From the NCBI RefSeq assembly GCF_000203795.2, contig NW_006281112.1:408452-472451 (forward strand): a DNA stretch of 64,000 bases, read 5' to 3'. The DNA is from Batrachochytrium dendrobatidis JAM81. Its lineage: Eukaryota; Chytridiomycota; Chytridiomycetes; Rhizophydiales. Every line of letters begins with the position of its first letter. Position 1 is the first letter of the stretch. Below the pieces are notes generated by a model that ran no database searches, was not told where the DNA came from, and saw nothing but the letters and a program-made list of their open reading frames with translations. Of this stretch, positions 34,676-45,619 are shown piece by piece. The translations under genes and the position numbers were made by a program.

Positions 34676-35288
34676 CTTACAGACCAGCTACTTGAGTTGC
34701 AAACAAAATCTAGCTACATGCTTGCAGAGAATATGAAGAATGAACTATTTGCATTCGCGTTTTCAGTTTCATTATTTGACTGGATTGAAATACAAATTTG
34801 GTGATGCTTTGGTATGGAAAGTACTTGAAATTTGTCAGTCTAGTCTTCCAGTTAGCGACAAAAAGGATGAGAATGAAAATGAATGTCAGTAATGCGATGT
34901 TTTCAGATATCGGCAGTGTTGATTTGAATGGCAAGAACATTGATCGTATTATGGCGACAATCTGACTTGAGCAATGTGCTGCTCTTGATTCAATATAAAA
35001 GAATGTCGCTCATTTAGTGTTGTTTTGATACAATATTCAGCGTTTCGTCTATATAGAGTCTATACGATAACATAAAACGATTGTCCAACTATACAAAGAG
35101 AACTCACATTTTTAAACAACAGTCTGCTTGATGCTATCAGAATTTTCTAAATCATAAAGTCGAGTTTTTAACCGAAAAAGCATTTTTCCTTGTTCTCATC
35201 TCATTGTCACTAATCGTAATAAAAATAAAAAGGTGTCGTTGGATATCTTTGTATCGAATTACAATATCTATCATAATTGGACGCAGAC
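34676..35288. other. Intergenic with a worn second repeat family
   Basis: No gene seen. Segment 34950-35170 resembles 40640-40880 and, in part, 44620-44650 and 44990-45110. Shared phrases include GACAATCTGACTTG, TGCTGCTCTTGATTCAAT and CTGCTTGATGCTA. This family is different from the MITE-like elements and lies upstream of the PPR gene. Confidence 0.45.
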
Positions 35289-36875
35289 ATGTCATTGATA
35301 TACAGATACAACAGCTTGCTATCAAATATCACCCCAACACATTATTTCAATATTGCTATTTCCTGCCGTTTGATCCAATCCAGTCCAAGACTTGCAATCA
35401 ATACTCAATGTAAACCCAATCAGTCATTCTGCAAATTGTTTACTCAGTTGTATCCGCATTGCCAATCATACAGCACCAGTTCATCTGTACATACCCAAAT
35501 TCCAGCAACTGCATCCAACATTTATAAACTAATTGGTCAGCGCCAACTACAAACAGCCTATAACTTATTTACTTACCTCGAGTTGAACAATCCAGATCAC
35601 TTGGCCAGTCTTCCATCTGCGTCCTTTAACGTTCTTATCCAAGCATTGATCACCAACAATCCTCCTATTTTGGGTGGAGCACAGTTTCAACACCGATCCG
35701 CTCGGGCATTGGAAATGTTCAACCTTATGGTCTCATTCAATATCCAGCCAAGCGGTTCTCTTTATCGCCAGATCCTCAAGATTCATTCACGAAATACAAA
35801 TCTTCCTGGCATGCTTGAAACTGTCAAAAAAATGCAAAGTATTGGCATTGATGTAGATAAAAGTGAATACGTTCAAGAGCGTCTTATGCATGGTTATATG
35901 CTTGCAGGTAAAACATCTCTTGGAAGAGATTGTTTTAATCGACTCTTGACACTTAATCCTACTGCTCGACCCTACAATAAGCTTATAAGTGCACTGGCAA
36001 GAACTGGTAGTGAAAAGGCCATTATTGACGTAATGAAGGAACTAAAGCAGGCTGGACTCGAAGGAGATACGCATATTTACACAACACTTTGCAAGTTTCA
36101 TTTTGCACGAAACAGACACGATCAAGTCGATGCCTATATCCAAGAGCATAGCGCACTTGGATTACAAAAGTCTGTAGACATGTATGAGATGCAAGCAGCT
36201 GGATGTGTTTATCGTGAAGAATTTGAACAGGCGTTGGAGTATTTAAACTCGGCAAAAAAAGTAAATCGTCAACCTACCTCTTCTGCAACTGTGATTGCCA
36301 TTGAAGCTTATGCTGGATTAGGTCAAAGATACAATGCATGGAAAGAGTTTTCTCACCTGTCTACAATCAATTCGTTTAAATCAAAAATCGCCTTTGCATT
36401 GGCTCGTATGCATGGACCATTAAATCATCGGGAAGATATCAAGAGTATCCAAGCGGCTATTAGACCATTTAATATTGACGAAAATCCCATTTTATCACAT
36501 CTTGTTCATGGGTACTGCGCTCTGAATGATCCGTCCTCTGCAGAAGTTTTGTTGGATTACCTCTTTATTGTTTCCTATACCATTACATCAAAAGCATATA
36601 AAAAGGTATTAATCACGTATAGTAAATGCGGGCAGATGGATATGCTCAAAAAAACTTTAGATCGTATGCAATTTCGGGATATTCAAGTGACACTGGATAC
36701 TATAGAGGAGGTGCTTACAAACGTGTATAGGAGTTCCAAGGATGCTAATTTGGTGATTGAATGGATACAAAGCATATTTCCGGATGAAAATGTCGACCCT
36801 ATCATAAAAAGAGCAAAAGACAAATCTAAAGTTACCACCATCATGCAAAGTCTTATCTCGTTGAGGCTTGACTAA
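35289..36875 (+). CDS. Pentatricopeptide-repeat protein, probably mitochondrial
   Basis: Single-exon frame of 528 residues from the first ATG (35289). The N-terminal 60 residues are poor in acidic residues with scattered Arg/Lys and many Ser/Thr, typical of a mitochondrial presequence. Degenerate 35-residue helical pairs follow, with PPR-like phrasing: FNVLIQALITN, ALEMFNLMVSFNIQPSGSLY, MLETVKKMQSIGIDVD, PYNKLISALARTGSEKAI, MKELKQAGLEGDTHIYTTL, AIEAYAGLGQRYNAWKEF. Such proteins bind organellar RNA for processing, stability or translation. The transcript target cannot be read from the sequence. Confidence 0.85.
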   Translation: MSLIYRYNSLLSNITPTHYFNIAISCRLIQSSPRLAINTQCKPNQSFCKLFTQLYPHCQSYSTSSSVHTQIPATASNIYKLIGQRQLQTAYNLFTYLELNNPDHLASLPSASFNVLIQALITNNPPILGGAQFQHRSARALEMFNLMVSFNIQPSGSLYRQILKIHSRNTNLPGMLETVKKMQSIGIDVDKSEYVQERLMHGYMLAGKTSLGRDCFNRLLTLNPTARPYNKLISALARTGSEKAIIDVMKELKQAGLEGDTHIYTTLCKFHFARNRHDQVDAYIQEHSALGLQKSVDMYEMQAAGCVYREEFEQALEYLNSAKKVNRQPTSSATVIAIEAYAGLGQRYNAWKEFSHLSTINSFKSKIAFALARMHGPLNHREDIKSIQAAIRPFNIDENPILSHLVHGYCALNDPSSAEVLLDYLFIVSYTITSKAYKKVLITYSKCGQMDMLKKTLDRMQFRDIQVTLDTIEEVLTNVYRSSKDANLVIEWIQSIFPDENVDPIIKRAKDKSKVTTIMQSLISLRLD

Positions 36876-37098
36876 CCAGTCGATAATATTGCAATCTAGG
36901 GTTGACTGCAGTAACAATTTAAATATATTTAGTATTTTACCTATTCTATTTATTGCTAGTCCAGCTTTAGTTGATGATTTGAATTGAGCTCAATGTATGG
37001 CTTTATCATTCAGTGTGATTCAATGTGGATTGCATTTCAGTCAATCCATTGAATTTCAAGGTTTAGAAACTCGAGCACTTTTGTATCCAATGCATTCA

Positions 37099-37335
37099 CT
37101 GCCATGTTCACGTAAAAATGGAACATTGGCACTTGTCTGTTTTGCTCTGGAATAGACAATAGTTGAATATTTGCTGCTATGGGGAATTGAATGTTTCAAT
37201 ACACAACGACTACAATACAATCCAGATATTGAGTTTGATTCCACAATTAATACTCGGTAAATTTGATGTAAATTATCATGAGTGTTTATGTATTTTGGCA
37301 TTTTTATTTAGTGATTTATTTTACGTGAACACAGA
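37099..37335 (+). repeat. MITE-like element immediately upstream of METTL5
   Basis: The left end is GCCATGTTCACGTAAAAATG (37101-37120). The right end is TTTTACGTGAACACAG (about 37319-37334). Total length is about 237 bp. The METTL5 ATG starts at 37339, four bases after the terminus, so transcription start or 5' UTR lies inside the element. The flank 36876-37098 shows nothing else. Confidence 0.9.
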
Positions 37336-37338
37336 GCA

Positions 37339-38141
<803 letters not shown>

Positions 38142-38409
38142 TCGTCAGTTTAGGAATGTATTGTTGCTTATCGATTCAGTTTATTAGCACTAGTGTAATC
38201 TGAGACCAGATCCAATAGTGTAGGTTTTTTACAAGTTTTGATTTTAACAAAGGATTGGGCAATGGCTACTGATTGAAATGATCCAGCACCTCAGCTGATA
38301 CAACACCATGCCATGAATGCTTTAGTGTAACAGTTTTGGACAAGTTGCAAGTGAGCGCGAGCCAAAACCTTGCAACAAGTATTTTAATCAAGCCTACATG
38401 TGTATTGTA

Positions 38410-39303
38410 TTAGACAGTATATGACCGAGTCAGACCAGAGTCTGGTATCAAGAGGTCAAATGTGTTTGCCATGAGCAGCGTCTGCTCGTCACCAATCCCC
38501 GAGTCGATTGGCCGCAATGTGTACTGAAATGGGAAATCAAAAGTATGTGTATAGGAAAGGGAGTCCTCATGGTGCTTCAAAAATCCTTGAGATGTATTTT
38601 GACCAAGCGTATCTTGGGTATAGTCCAATATAGATGTTTGGGTTTCAAAGCTCCGATTCCCAGATACAGTGCTGTTGAGCAAAATGGGTGTGGCAGAGAC
38701 TGATGGTGAGCTTGACACTGAAGGAATAGTAGATTGCTCCGCTGCTCTAGAGGCCTGCCTCCGTCGTTGATACTTTGCAAATCTACGCTTCAAAGAGCTA
38801 TTGGGTATGTACAATTCCAGCCTCTGTGGCTCCAAGGCAAACTCTGAATCATCTCCGACATCCAACGATTTGTGTGCGAGTGATGTGGCAGTAAATAGCA
38901 TAGAACAATCTTCATCCGAGTCGATTGGAGAAGCCACATCAAATGCATTGTCTGATTGCAAGACGGTTGGAATAATAGAGGCTTGACGCTCAAGGGAATA
39001 GGAGAGAGCAACGATCTGCCGCTCAATGGTTCCTATACGAATGTTTTCAGCAGATTCATTGCGTGTTAAAGTTTGACCTGCAGTTTTGTTTGAACCCAAC
39101 TCGAGAACAAGACTGCTAATGGCGAGCTGAATATTAGAAGAGCGATAGATGGCAGGAATTGAAAGTAAAAGGTCAAGTGAATTTTGAACCAATTGAAACA
39201 TGACGGCTGTTTCAGGCTGAAGTGATGCAAACGTAGCAGTGGTGAGCAATGGAGCATGACTGCGATTTGAAGAGTCAGAAACGATGGAAACAGAATCACA
39301 CAT
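38410..39303 (-). CDS. Unrecognised Ser-rich protein
   Basis: A minus-strand frame of 297 residues from the ATG at 39303. The frame stays open for about 48 more codons upstream without a Met (to about 39447), so an upstream exon is possible. A helical part (VMFQLVQNSLDLLLSIPAIY, NIQLAISSLVLELG) is followed by acidic and Ser-rich stretches, a basic patch (SSLKRRFAKYQRRRQASRA) and an ETQTSILDYTQ segment near the C-terminus. The TQT phrase resembles those in the giant coiled-coil protein. No domain was recognised. It is convergent with METTL5, with a short gap at 38142-38409. Confidence 0.55.
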   Translation of the reverse strand: MCDSVSIVSDSSNRSHAPLLTTATFASLQPETAVMFQLVQNSLDLLLSIPAIYRSSNIQLAISSLVLELGSNKTAGQTLTRNESAENIRIGTIERQIVALSYSLERQASIIPTVLQSDNAFDVASPIDSDEDCSMLFTATSLAHKSLDVGDDSEFALEPQRLELYIPNSSLKRRFAKYQRRRQASRAAEQSTIPSVSSSPSVSATPILLNSTVSGNRSFETQTSILDYTQDTLGQNTSQGFLKHHEDSLSYTHTFDFPFQYTLRPIDSGIGDEQTLLMANTFDLLIPDSGLTRSYTV

Positions 39304-41004
39304 GTCAGTTAGAAGCAATCTAAATAGAGATGTATGATCTAAAATACAGTGAGTTGAAGTGACAAGTATATGAAGATATTGAGCGTTTAAATGGAACCAA
39401 ATCGACAAACTAGTCAAAGTTTGGATTTTGAGTTTGGATTGATTTCAATACAAAATGAGGCAACTCAGACTCGCTGCAAACCATAAACAATTCGTTTCAA
39501 AATGTCAATCAGGCATAACTTGGTTGTTCTCTTTTCTTGGTCATGCTTCACAAAAGATACCTCAATGCCATAATCAATACTGTTGATACCATTTAACTCG
39601 ATCCAGTTATTACATTTTATAAATCAATTCCATTTCATACACCCTTCATGTACACATGCATTCCTCACAGAATAGGCCAACGAAGAATCAGGCAGATCTG
39701 CAGATCAGCAACATACCATAATACTTGAGCAATAAAAGTACTATTGCTCAAGTGAATTATAGAACATTGCTGGCATGCACAGTATATTTGTATAGCCCAG
39801 CTTATCCACTGCAATTCATGACAATTATTCTCTGTAACATGGCAGTTCAGTTTTCAACAGGGCATTATCGATGCTCAATATATTACTATATCAACCAGTC
39901 GTAAAATATTCCATTGTCCTTTACATGCAACCATTGTAAGATTTTGATCAGCATGTCTGAAATACAATGAAAGTCTCTCACCATACAGGGCAGGTGAAGA
40001 AATGGCTTGACAGTCCTCAACTTGACAAGCTCAGAAAGTACTCTTCAAAACCAGACTGTAATTACAACAGTAGTGGCAGTCATTCATATAAACATCGTGG
40101 ATACAGACTGGGGTTCAGACATAGAGAGACGATTGATATGGGTTTGGCCTTACAGAAACCAAATGGCAACATCTCGAGCCAGGTTCTAAAAGTTATCAAA
40201 CCGATCATAAACCACCAAGCCTGAGCACAGATATCTAATATGATCATGACAAGCGATTCTGATTGCTAGTTTGAGTGACAGCAAAACGGTTACTGGAATG
40301 GTGAGTCAACAGCAGATCAAGACATGGCTCGAGGCAATCCTTGTCTGCATAAACCCAAAGTCTTTCAAGAGCAGAAATATCCATCACACCAACTGCATCA
40401 ATGATGTACACTGAAGCAGAATAGAGGGCAGTTATTCCTACAACAGAAACGACGTTGGAACAGATCGAACCTTTTACAATATCATCATCATATTGACAAG
40501 AGCCTAACCAACAGGCTAAGCTCAGAAAAGAATGATTACAGTCAATGTTAATAAGAGATTGTCCGAGTACAAGTACTCACATGGAATTCAACAAGCGTAG
40601 TGGGTAATGTTGTCTTGAAACTATCGACCGTATTCTGTGTATTGCAGTGACAATCTGCCCTGTTGATACAGCCAGCTTAGTAGCTGATGTGTTGCTCTTG
40701 ATTCAATAACAATGCCATCGAGTCTTGTTTAGTCACGAACTTGATATTTTCGCTTATAGAAATCTGCACGCTAACCTAAAGCTATCCGTGCAATTTCACA
40801 AACAGAATCCACGTTTCCGAAGACTACAATCTGCTTGATGCTACAGAATGTTTGCAAAATATGACAAGATCGAGTCGTTGAAATACAAATAAACACTCGT
40901 CTCCATTCTACTCGAGCATTGATTCATTGTTGGTATACTTTTACATCCAATTTTTACTGTTAGATTCAGTCTAATTACTTTTTACTTTAGCCATTCCAGT
41001 CCAT
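39304..41004. other. Long intergenic region, 1.7 kb
   Basis: No gene can be supported. An 85-codon plus-strand frame at 39967-40224 is Lys/Ser/His-rich with no homology I know. A perfect 12-bp-stem inverted repeat lies at 39723-39753. Segment 40640-40880 resembles 34950-35170. The region just before 41005 should contain the ENPP promoter. Confidence 0.45.
39723..39753. repeat. Perfect 12-bp stem inverted repeat
   Basis: ACTTGAGCAATA, a 7-base spacer, then TATTGCTCAAGT. It is isolated in gene-poor sequence. It could form a hairpin in RNA or a cruciform. No U-run follows that would suggest a Pol III terminator. Confidence 0.8.
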
Positions 41005-43063
41005 ATGAGGCATCACTACCACTCTTTTGCTGACAAGGATGTAGAGCATTATTCAGAAGACAACCAACCGCTTTATCAAGACTTGTCTGAACCACTTTCT
41101 TTGTCCACTAATGTCTTGCATTCTGCTGATAAACATGGTTTAAACAGTCCTCGAACTGCTGACTATGGTAGGTTGAGTTGACTGTATCATTGGCACATGC
41201 CTTTTAAAACACTTTTATACACTCGAGTGTTATTAGGGGATTGACTCATGCTTTTGTGTTCATACACATGTAATAAACTATTTAAAGATGACCATTTACA
41301 ACACCATGATTTAGCCAAGAAACATGCCAACTACAATATGCACGAATCCTACAATGGTCATGAAAAACAGTCCTACTCTTACCATTACATTGACTCTACA
41401 AGCTCAAAGAACCTTTTTCTATCCAAGTATATGCCATGCTGGAAAAATAAAGTGCATTCAAAACTGGCGATTGTCTGCTGGACTATCTTGGGAACTGTCA
41501 TTGCTTTTACCATCATGGTTTTGCTAGCAAGGAATTCCATGTGGTATTGTCTTGGACATCATGCTAGTCAGTTTCAAAATACAGTAGTTCTCATCTCAAT
41601 TGATGGATTTCGGCCGGATTACCTTGATAGAGGCCTGACTCCAAATCTAAACAAGATTGGTAAATGGATATTTCAAATCGCTTAAACCTCTGACTACACT
41701 GGATAATTGCCAGCTTTATACTAAATCTGATTCGCACTATTCAAATCAATTCTTTAGCTTCAAGTGGAGTTCGAGCCAAGTATATGCAACCATCATTCCC
41801 GTCCGTCACATTTTCAAACCATTACACTATTGCCACTGGACTGTACCCCGAATCTCATGGAATTGTCGGTAACATATTTTACGATCCAGTTAGAAATGAT
41901 ACGTTTTCATACACTGATCCATTAAATAATGGAGATGGCTATTGGTGGAAAAAAGGAGAACCGGTATGCTATTTCATTATTTCGCTATGCAGTTGTTGGC
42001 ATTTAACTTATTATAATTGCCATGTCTATAGATTTGGGTTACTGCAGGTCGACAAGGCAAGATTTCTGCGACATGCATGTGGCCTGGTTCTGAAGCAGAG
42101 ATTCGAGTAGGTGATTTTAATGATTTAAACATCGAATCCATCACTAATATTTGAATCTCATAATGGGTTTAGGGATACCGACCAAATCATTGGGTAAAAT
42201 TCAGTCCAAACATAACCGATGACCAAAAGTTATCTACTGTCATGAAATGGATTGATCTCCCACAAAAAAAGCGTCCGTTATTTATTTCTCTCTACTTTCA
42301 AGATGTTGATCATGCTGGTCACATGTTTGGTACTCACTCCAAAGAAGTAAACAACTCGTTGATTCAAATCGATACAACTATGGGAAAGTTTTTTGCAATG
42401 CTGCAAGACAGAAATATTGAAAACGCAATCAATCTTGTGATTGTAAGCGATCATGGTATGGCGAATACATTTCCAGATCAGATTGTATACCTTGATGATT
42501 TTGTGGATTTCTCTACAAGTCGCGTTATCGTAGATGGTCCAATCATCAATATATATCCTCCTCCAGATCGTGAGTCGTTGTACATTGAATTGTAAATTAT
42601 GCTTATATGAATGTAGACAGAATGTAACACTACTTTTTGAATAGAACTTGACTCTATCTCGGATGCATTGGCAAAAGGTGCTCGTCAAAATGGCCACTTT
42701 CAATCTTATGTACGGTCTCAGATTCCAAGTGAATACAACTACAATGCAACAGACCGTATTGGTGAAATCATTGTTGTTCCTGAAATAGGCTGGATGGTAG
42801 TACCAGAAAGCAACAATTCAACATCTCAACCTGTCTGGATTCCAAAAGGCATGCATGGATATAACAACTCGCTTCCAGACATGCGAGCCTTGTTTATTGG
42901 GCACGGCAGTGCGTTTAAATCTACTTTGACTCATCGCATCACAGATCCATTTGAAAACATACAAGTATATCAGCTTTTGACAAAGATTATGGGACTGAAA
43001 CCTGCACAAAACAATGGTACTACAGAATGGTTGACTGAATTTAGCAATCGATGGCTTAAATAG
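41005..43063 (+). CDS. Ectonucleotide pyrophosphatase/phosphodiesterase, type II membrane protein
   Basis: Exons 41005-41167, 41288-41659, 41758-41963, 42032-42106, 42173-42569 and 42645-43063 join in frame to 543 residues. A cytosolic His/Ser-rich N-terminus of about 125 residues precedes one signal-anchor (LAIVCWTILGTVIAFTIMVLL). The alkaline-phosphatase-superfamily catalytic domain follows: metal ligand ISIDGFRPDYL, nucleophile Thr in PSFPSVTFSNHYTIATGLYP, then ESHGIVGN, DVDHAGHMFG, VSDHGM and the late metal His in MHGYNN. This is the ENPP/NPP family, which hydrolyses phosphodiester and pyrophosphate bonds of nucleotides or lysophospholipids outside the cell or in the vacuole. The substrate is not predictable. 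Several N-glycosylation sequons (NNS, NNST) fit a lumenal domain. An inverted-repeat arm begins 17 bp after the stop. Confidence 0.93.
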
Positions 43064-43080
43064 GCGTAATGCCACGAATA

Positions 43081-43325
43081 AATCATTTGATGAATCTACA
43101 GTCGCATTCGTGCAAATGCAACATCAAGAGTACAAAATATACAATAAACAGCCATCTCATGTTTGATCAATCTTACTGTACAATATTGTTTCTAAACTCT
43201 GATTGATTAGGTTTTCTCTGCTCATTTCTGTATACACAACTGAACAAATGTTGCATTTTGATTTACATTTCTGTTTCAATACACTCCACATTCTTGACAT
43301 TTTGTCAATCTACAATTTTGATTCG
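43081..43325 (+). repeat. Left arm of a 245-bp inverted repeat around tRNA-Arg
   Basis: Its sequence is nearly identical to the reverse complement of 43709-43951. The outer end carries CTACAGTCGCATTCGTGCAAAT, and the first 20 bases of that resemble the MITE-like terminus. The interior phrase AATAAACAGCCATCTCATG also occurs in the element at 44686-44979. Confidence 0.92.
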
Positions 43326-43390
43326 TCAAACAAACATTACAAGTAATAGAGTGGTTGGAACATATACGAATTTGGTCTTTACAGATGCAT

Positions 43391-43463
43391 GGGCTTGTGG
43401 CGCAATGGATAGCGCGTCTGACTACGAATCAGGAGGTTGCAGGTTCGACCCCTGCTAAGCTCG
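43391..43463 (+). tRNA. tRNA-Arg (anticodon ACG)
   Basis: A 73-nt cloverleaf: acceptor GGGCTTG pairs with TAAGCTC, the D arm is GCGC/GCGC, the anticodon stem CTGA/TCAG encloses loop CTACGAA with ACG at 43424-43426, and the T arm is GCAGG TTCGACC CCTGC. There is no intron and no encoded CCA. A T-run (TTTCTTTTTT) follows as a Pol III terminator. The gene sits between two inverted arms of a repeat. Confidence 0.95.
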
Positions 43464-43708
43464 TTTCTTTTTTGTCAATAGTTTTATGATTATTGTTTTA
43501 CTTTGGTTTTGTAGTCTACAATCACGACTCTACTGTTTTTATTCAAGATATTGGTTTTACACACAATCGACACGATCATGCCATTGAACAAGCTGTTGTA
43601 TCTTGATATCAGATCTGTTTGCAATCTAGTTTAACAATGATTGTATATCTCAAAAATGCAGCTATTGTTTCCGTGCCAATCACTCTATTACTTGTAGTAT
43701 TCGTTTAG

Positions 43709-43951
43709 CGAATCAAAATTGTAGATTGACAAAATGTCGAGAATGTGGAGTGTATTGAAACAGAAATGTAAATCAAAATGCAACATTTGTTCAGTTGTGT
43801 ATACAGAAATGAGCAGAGAACCCCTAATCAATCAGAGTTTAGAAACAATATTGTACAGTAAGATTGATCAAACATGAGATGGCTGTTTATTGTATATTTT
43901 GTACTCTTGGTTTTCATTTGCACGAATGTGACTGTAGATTCATCAAATGAT
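43709..43951 (-). repeat. Right arm of the inverted repeat around tRNA-Arg
   Basis: It is the reverse complement of 43081-43325 with only a few substitutions and small length differences. The 383-bp spacer holds the tRNA-Arg. The outer end again reads as a family-like terminus (TTTGCACGAATGTGACTGTAG region). Confidence 0.92.
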
Positions 43952-43997
43952 TGTTTATATCTACTTTATTTGAAATCAACTAGAACAGTATTCCTTG

Positions 43998-44261
43998 CTA
44001 GTTTTTACGATAATGCTGCACAAAGTGCCCACGATTGGAGTCGGTAGGAAACAATCCTCGTTTCATAGCAGTAGAAACATAGTAAACATGACTTTCCATT
44101 CCAATGGGTACATAATAAGGATCACGTCGTTGTAAACTGTGATGCTCAAATTCCCGCGATTCAACAGTGTGCATATTTGATACACTGTCAGTAAGTGCTA
44201 AAGGAATAGAAGCTACAAGCGTAACAGCACCAATAGTTAGAGCCATGATTTCGCATTTCAT
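43998..44261 (-). CDS. Small secreted protein, unrecognised
   Basis: A single-exon frame of 87 residues. The N-terminus has signal-peptide character (MALTIGAVTLVASIPLALT, from residue 6), and no further membrane segment follows. A dibasic site precedes a Tyr-rich segment (LQRRDPYYVPIGMESHVYYV), which could be a Kex2-type processing point. No cysteines remain after the signal beyond the N-terminal one. No family was recognised. The short length leaves some chance that the frame is accidental. Confidence 0.5.
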   Translation of the reverse strand: MKCEIMALTIGAVTLVASIPLALTDSVSNMHTVESREFEHHSLQRRDPYYVPIGMESHVYYVSTAMKRGLFPTDSNRGHFVQHYRKN

Positions 44262-44522
44262 ATTATAATCTAGATTGGGCTATAGTTATGGATGATTGAA
44301 TGGGGTTACACTATCTCATGCTTATATACCTTTGGTGGCGTGAATGTATAGATAGGCTAAAATGCTGTGACAGTTGCTATTCAGCTGTGCATTATTGTGT
44401 ATTGATCTATCACTACATCACAGCTAGCGATAAAAGGCATGATGACGGAGAGAAAAAGAAACGACCAGCAGCCATCACCGCAGTATGTATTATGTGTTTG
44501 CGAAGCACTTGCGTAAAATTCT

Positions 44523-44546
44523 TCAACCACACGAAAGTGTGGTTGA
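44523..44546. repeat. 10-bp hairpin with GAAA loop
   Basis: TCAACCACAC, GAAA, GTGTGGTTGA. In RNA this would be a perfect stem closed by a GNRA tetraloop, readable on the plus strand. It lies in a region without a supported gene. Confidence 0.75.
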
Positions 44547-44685
44547 GTTTGGTGATATTGTTTTGCAATATGGTGGATTGTCTGCTGGTTTGAATGGCAA
44601 GATCATTCATCACTTGTACCTTGTATAGTTCAGCGACAATCTGACTTGTTGAAATGGTCAATTGGTTGAACGATCTGCTCTCCTC

Positions 44686-44979
44686 AATTACAGTCGTATT
44701 CACGTAAAATGAATCACCAAAGTCGGAATATATAATAAACAGCCATCTCATGTTTGATGATCAATCTTACTGGGCAATACTGTGCCCATTGACAAAATTG
44801 ACAGGTCTTTCTCCTTCATACTCATTCTTGTACAAAAATACAATGTGAATGTTGACATTTCTGTTTCAATAAAATAAATAATCCATTTCCAATAGCAAAT
44901 ATGTAACGATTGTTTATTCCAAGACAATCATTACAAGATCAATACAAAAGTGTTATTTTACGTGAATACGGTTGTAAAA
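44686..44979 (+). repeat. MITE-like element
   Basis: The left end is CAGTCGTATTCACGTAAAAT (about 44691-44710). The right end is TGTTATTTTACGTGAATACG (about 44951-44970), and total length is about 294 bp. The interior shares AATAAACAGCCATCTCATG with the tRNA-flanking arms. This links the inverted arms to the same family. Confidence 0.88.
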
Positions 44980-45142
44980 TACTTGACGCATCTCTTATTG
45001 GGTCGTATTCTGACACGATATTCAGCATTCCACTTATATACAGTCTGTATCTTAACCAACTATGCAATGCATGAAAGTCGAGCTTTATATAATCAAAAGA
45101 AACATTCCCTATTCTCACCAACTGTAATAAAAAACAAAAACA

Positions 45143-45213
45143 TGCGCTAGCCCGGAATTGAACCGGGGGCTCATCGATGGCAACGATGAATTTTACCACT
45201 AAACCACTAGCGC
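45143..45213 (-). tRNA. tRNA-Gly (anticodon GCC)
   Basis: The reverse complement folds as a 71-nt cloverleaf: acceptor GCGCTAG with CTAGCGC, D loop TTTAGTGGTAAAA, anticodon stem CATCG/CGATG enclosing TTGCCAT (GCC, complement at 45179-45181), and T arm CCCGG TTCAATT CCGGG. There is no intron. Downstream on the minus strand the sequence is rich in T (TTTTTGTTTTTTATT), suitable for Pol III termination. Confidence 0.95.
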
Positions 45214-45619
45214 TTGTTGTAAACTTTTCAACATTTGCATATACTAATTTAATACTACTTGTATTATTTTGATTGGTTCAGAACCATAAAGTTTGATGAC
45301 CCAATATTTGTTTTTATCGTCACAGAGCGACTGAAATAGAAATGCTTTTCAAAGTATGGCTGTAACTATTTGATAAAACCAGTGTAGTCATTAGAATCAA
45401 ACTGGAAACGTTTATTTTTTGAGAAATGGACATTCGTTCATTTTGATAAATCCCATGATAAAAATCGGACCGAGTTTTAATTAGATTTAATATCAATCAT
45501 TGAGTTGCAAAGAACCCATGTCACAACTCCAATACTATTCAGTCAATATATTTAATAATCTGGATCAGAGTGTGTGTAAAGGTGATTCAGTGGTCGAGAT
45601 ACAATGACACCGTCATGCA
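45214..45619. other. Intergenic, nothing recognised
   Basis: About 400 bp of AT-rich sequence between the tRNA-Gly and the 3' end of the next gene. It must hold the tRNA upstream region and a 3' UTR. Confidence 0.5.

Noticed and set aside
39967..40224. 85-codon plus-strand frame
   Set aside because: There is no recognisable feature, no supporting splice context and composition close to chance. Too weak to list as a gene.
44413..44751. 112-codon minus-strand frame
   Set aside because: It starts inside a MITE-like element and runs through its terminus, so the frame is probably accidental. It also contains the GAAA hairpin.
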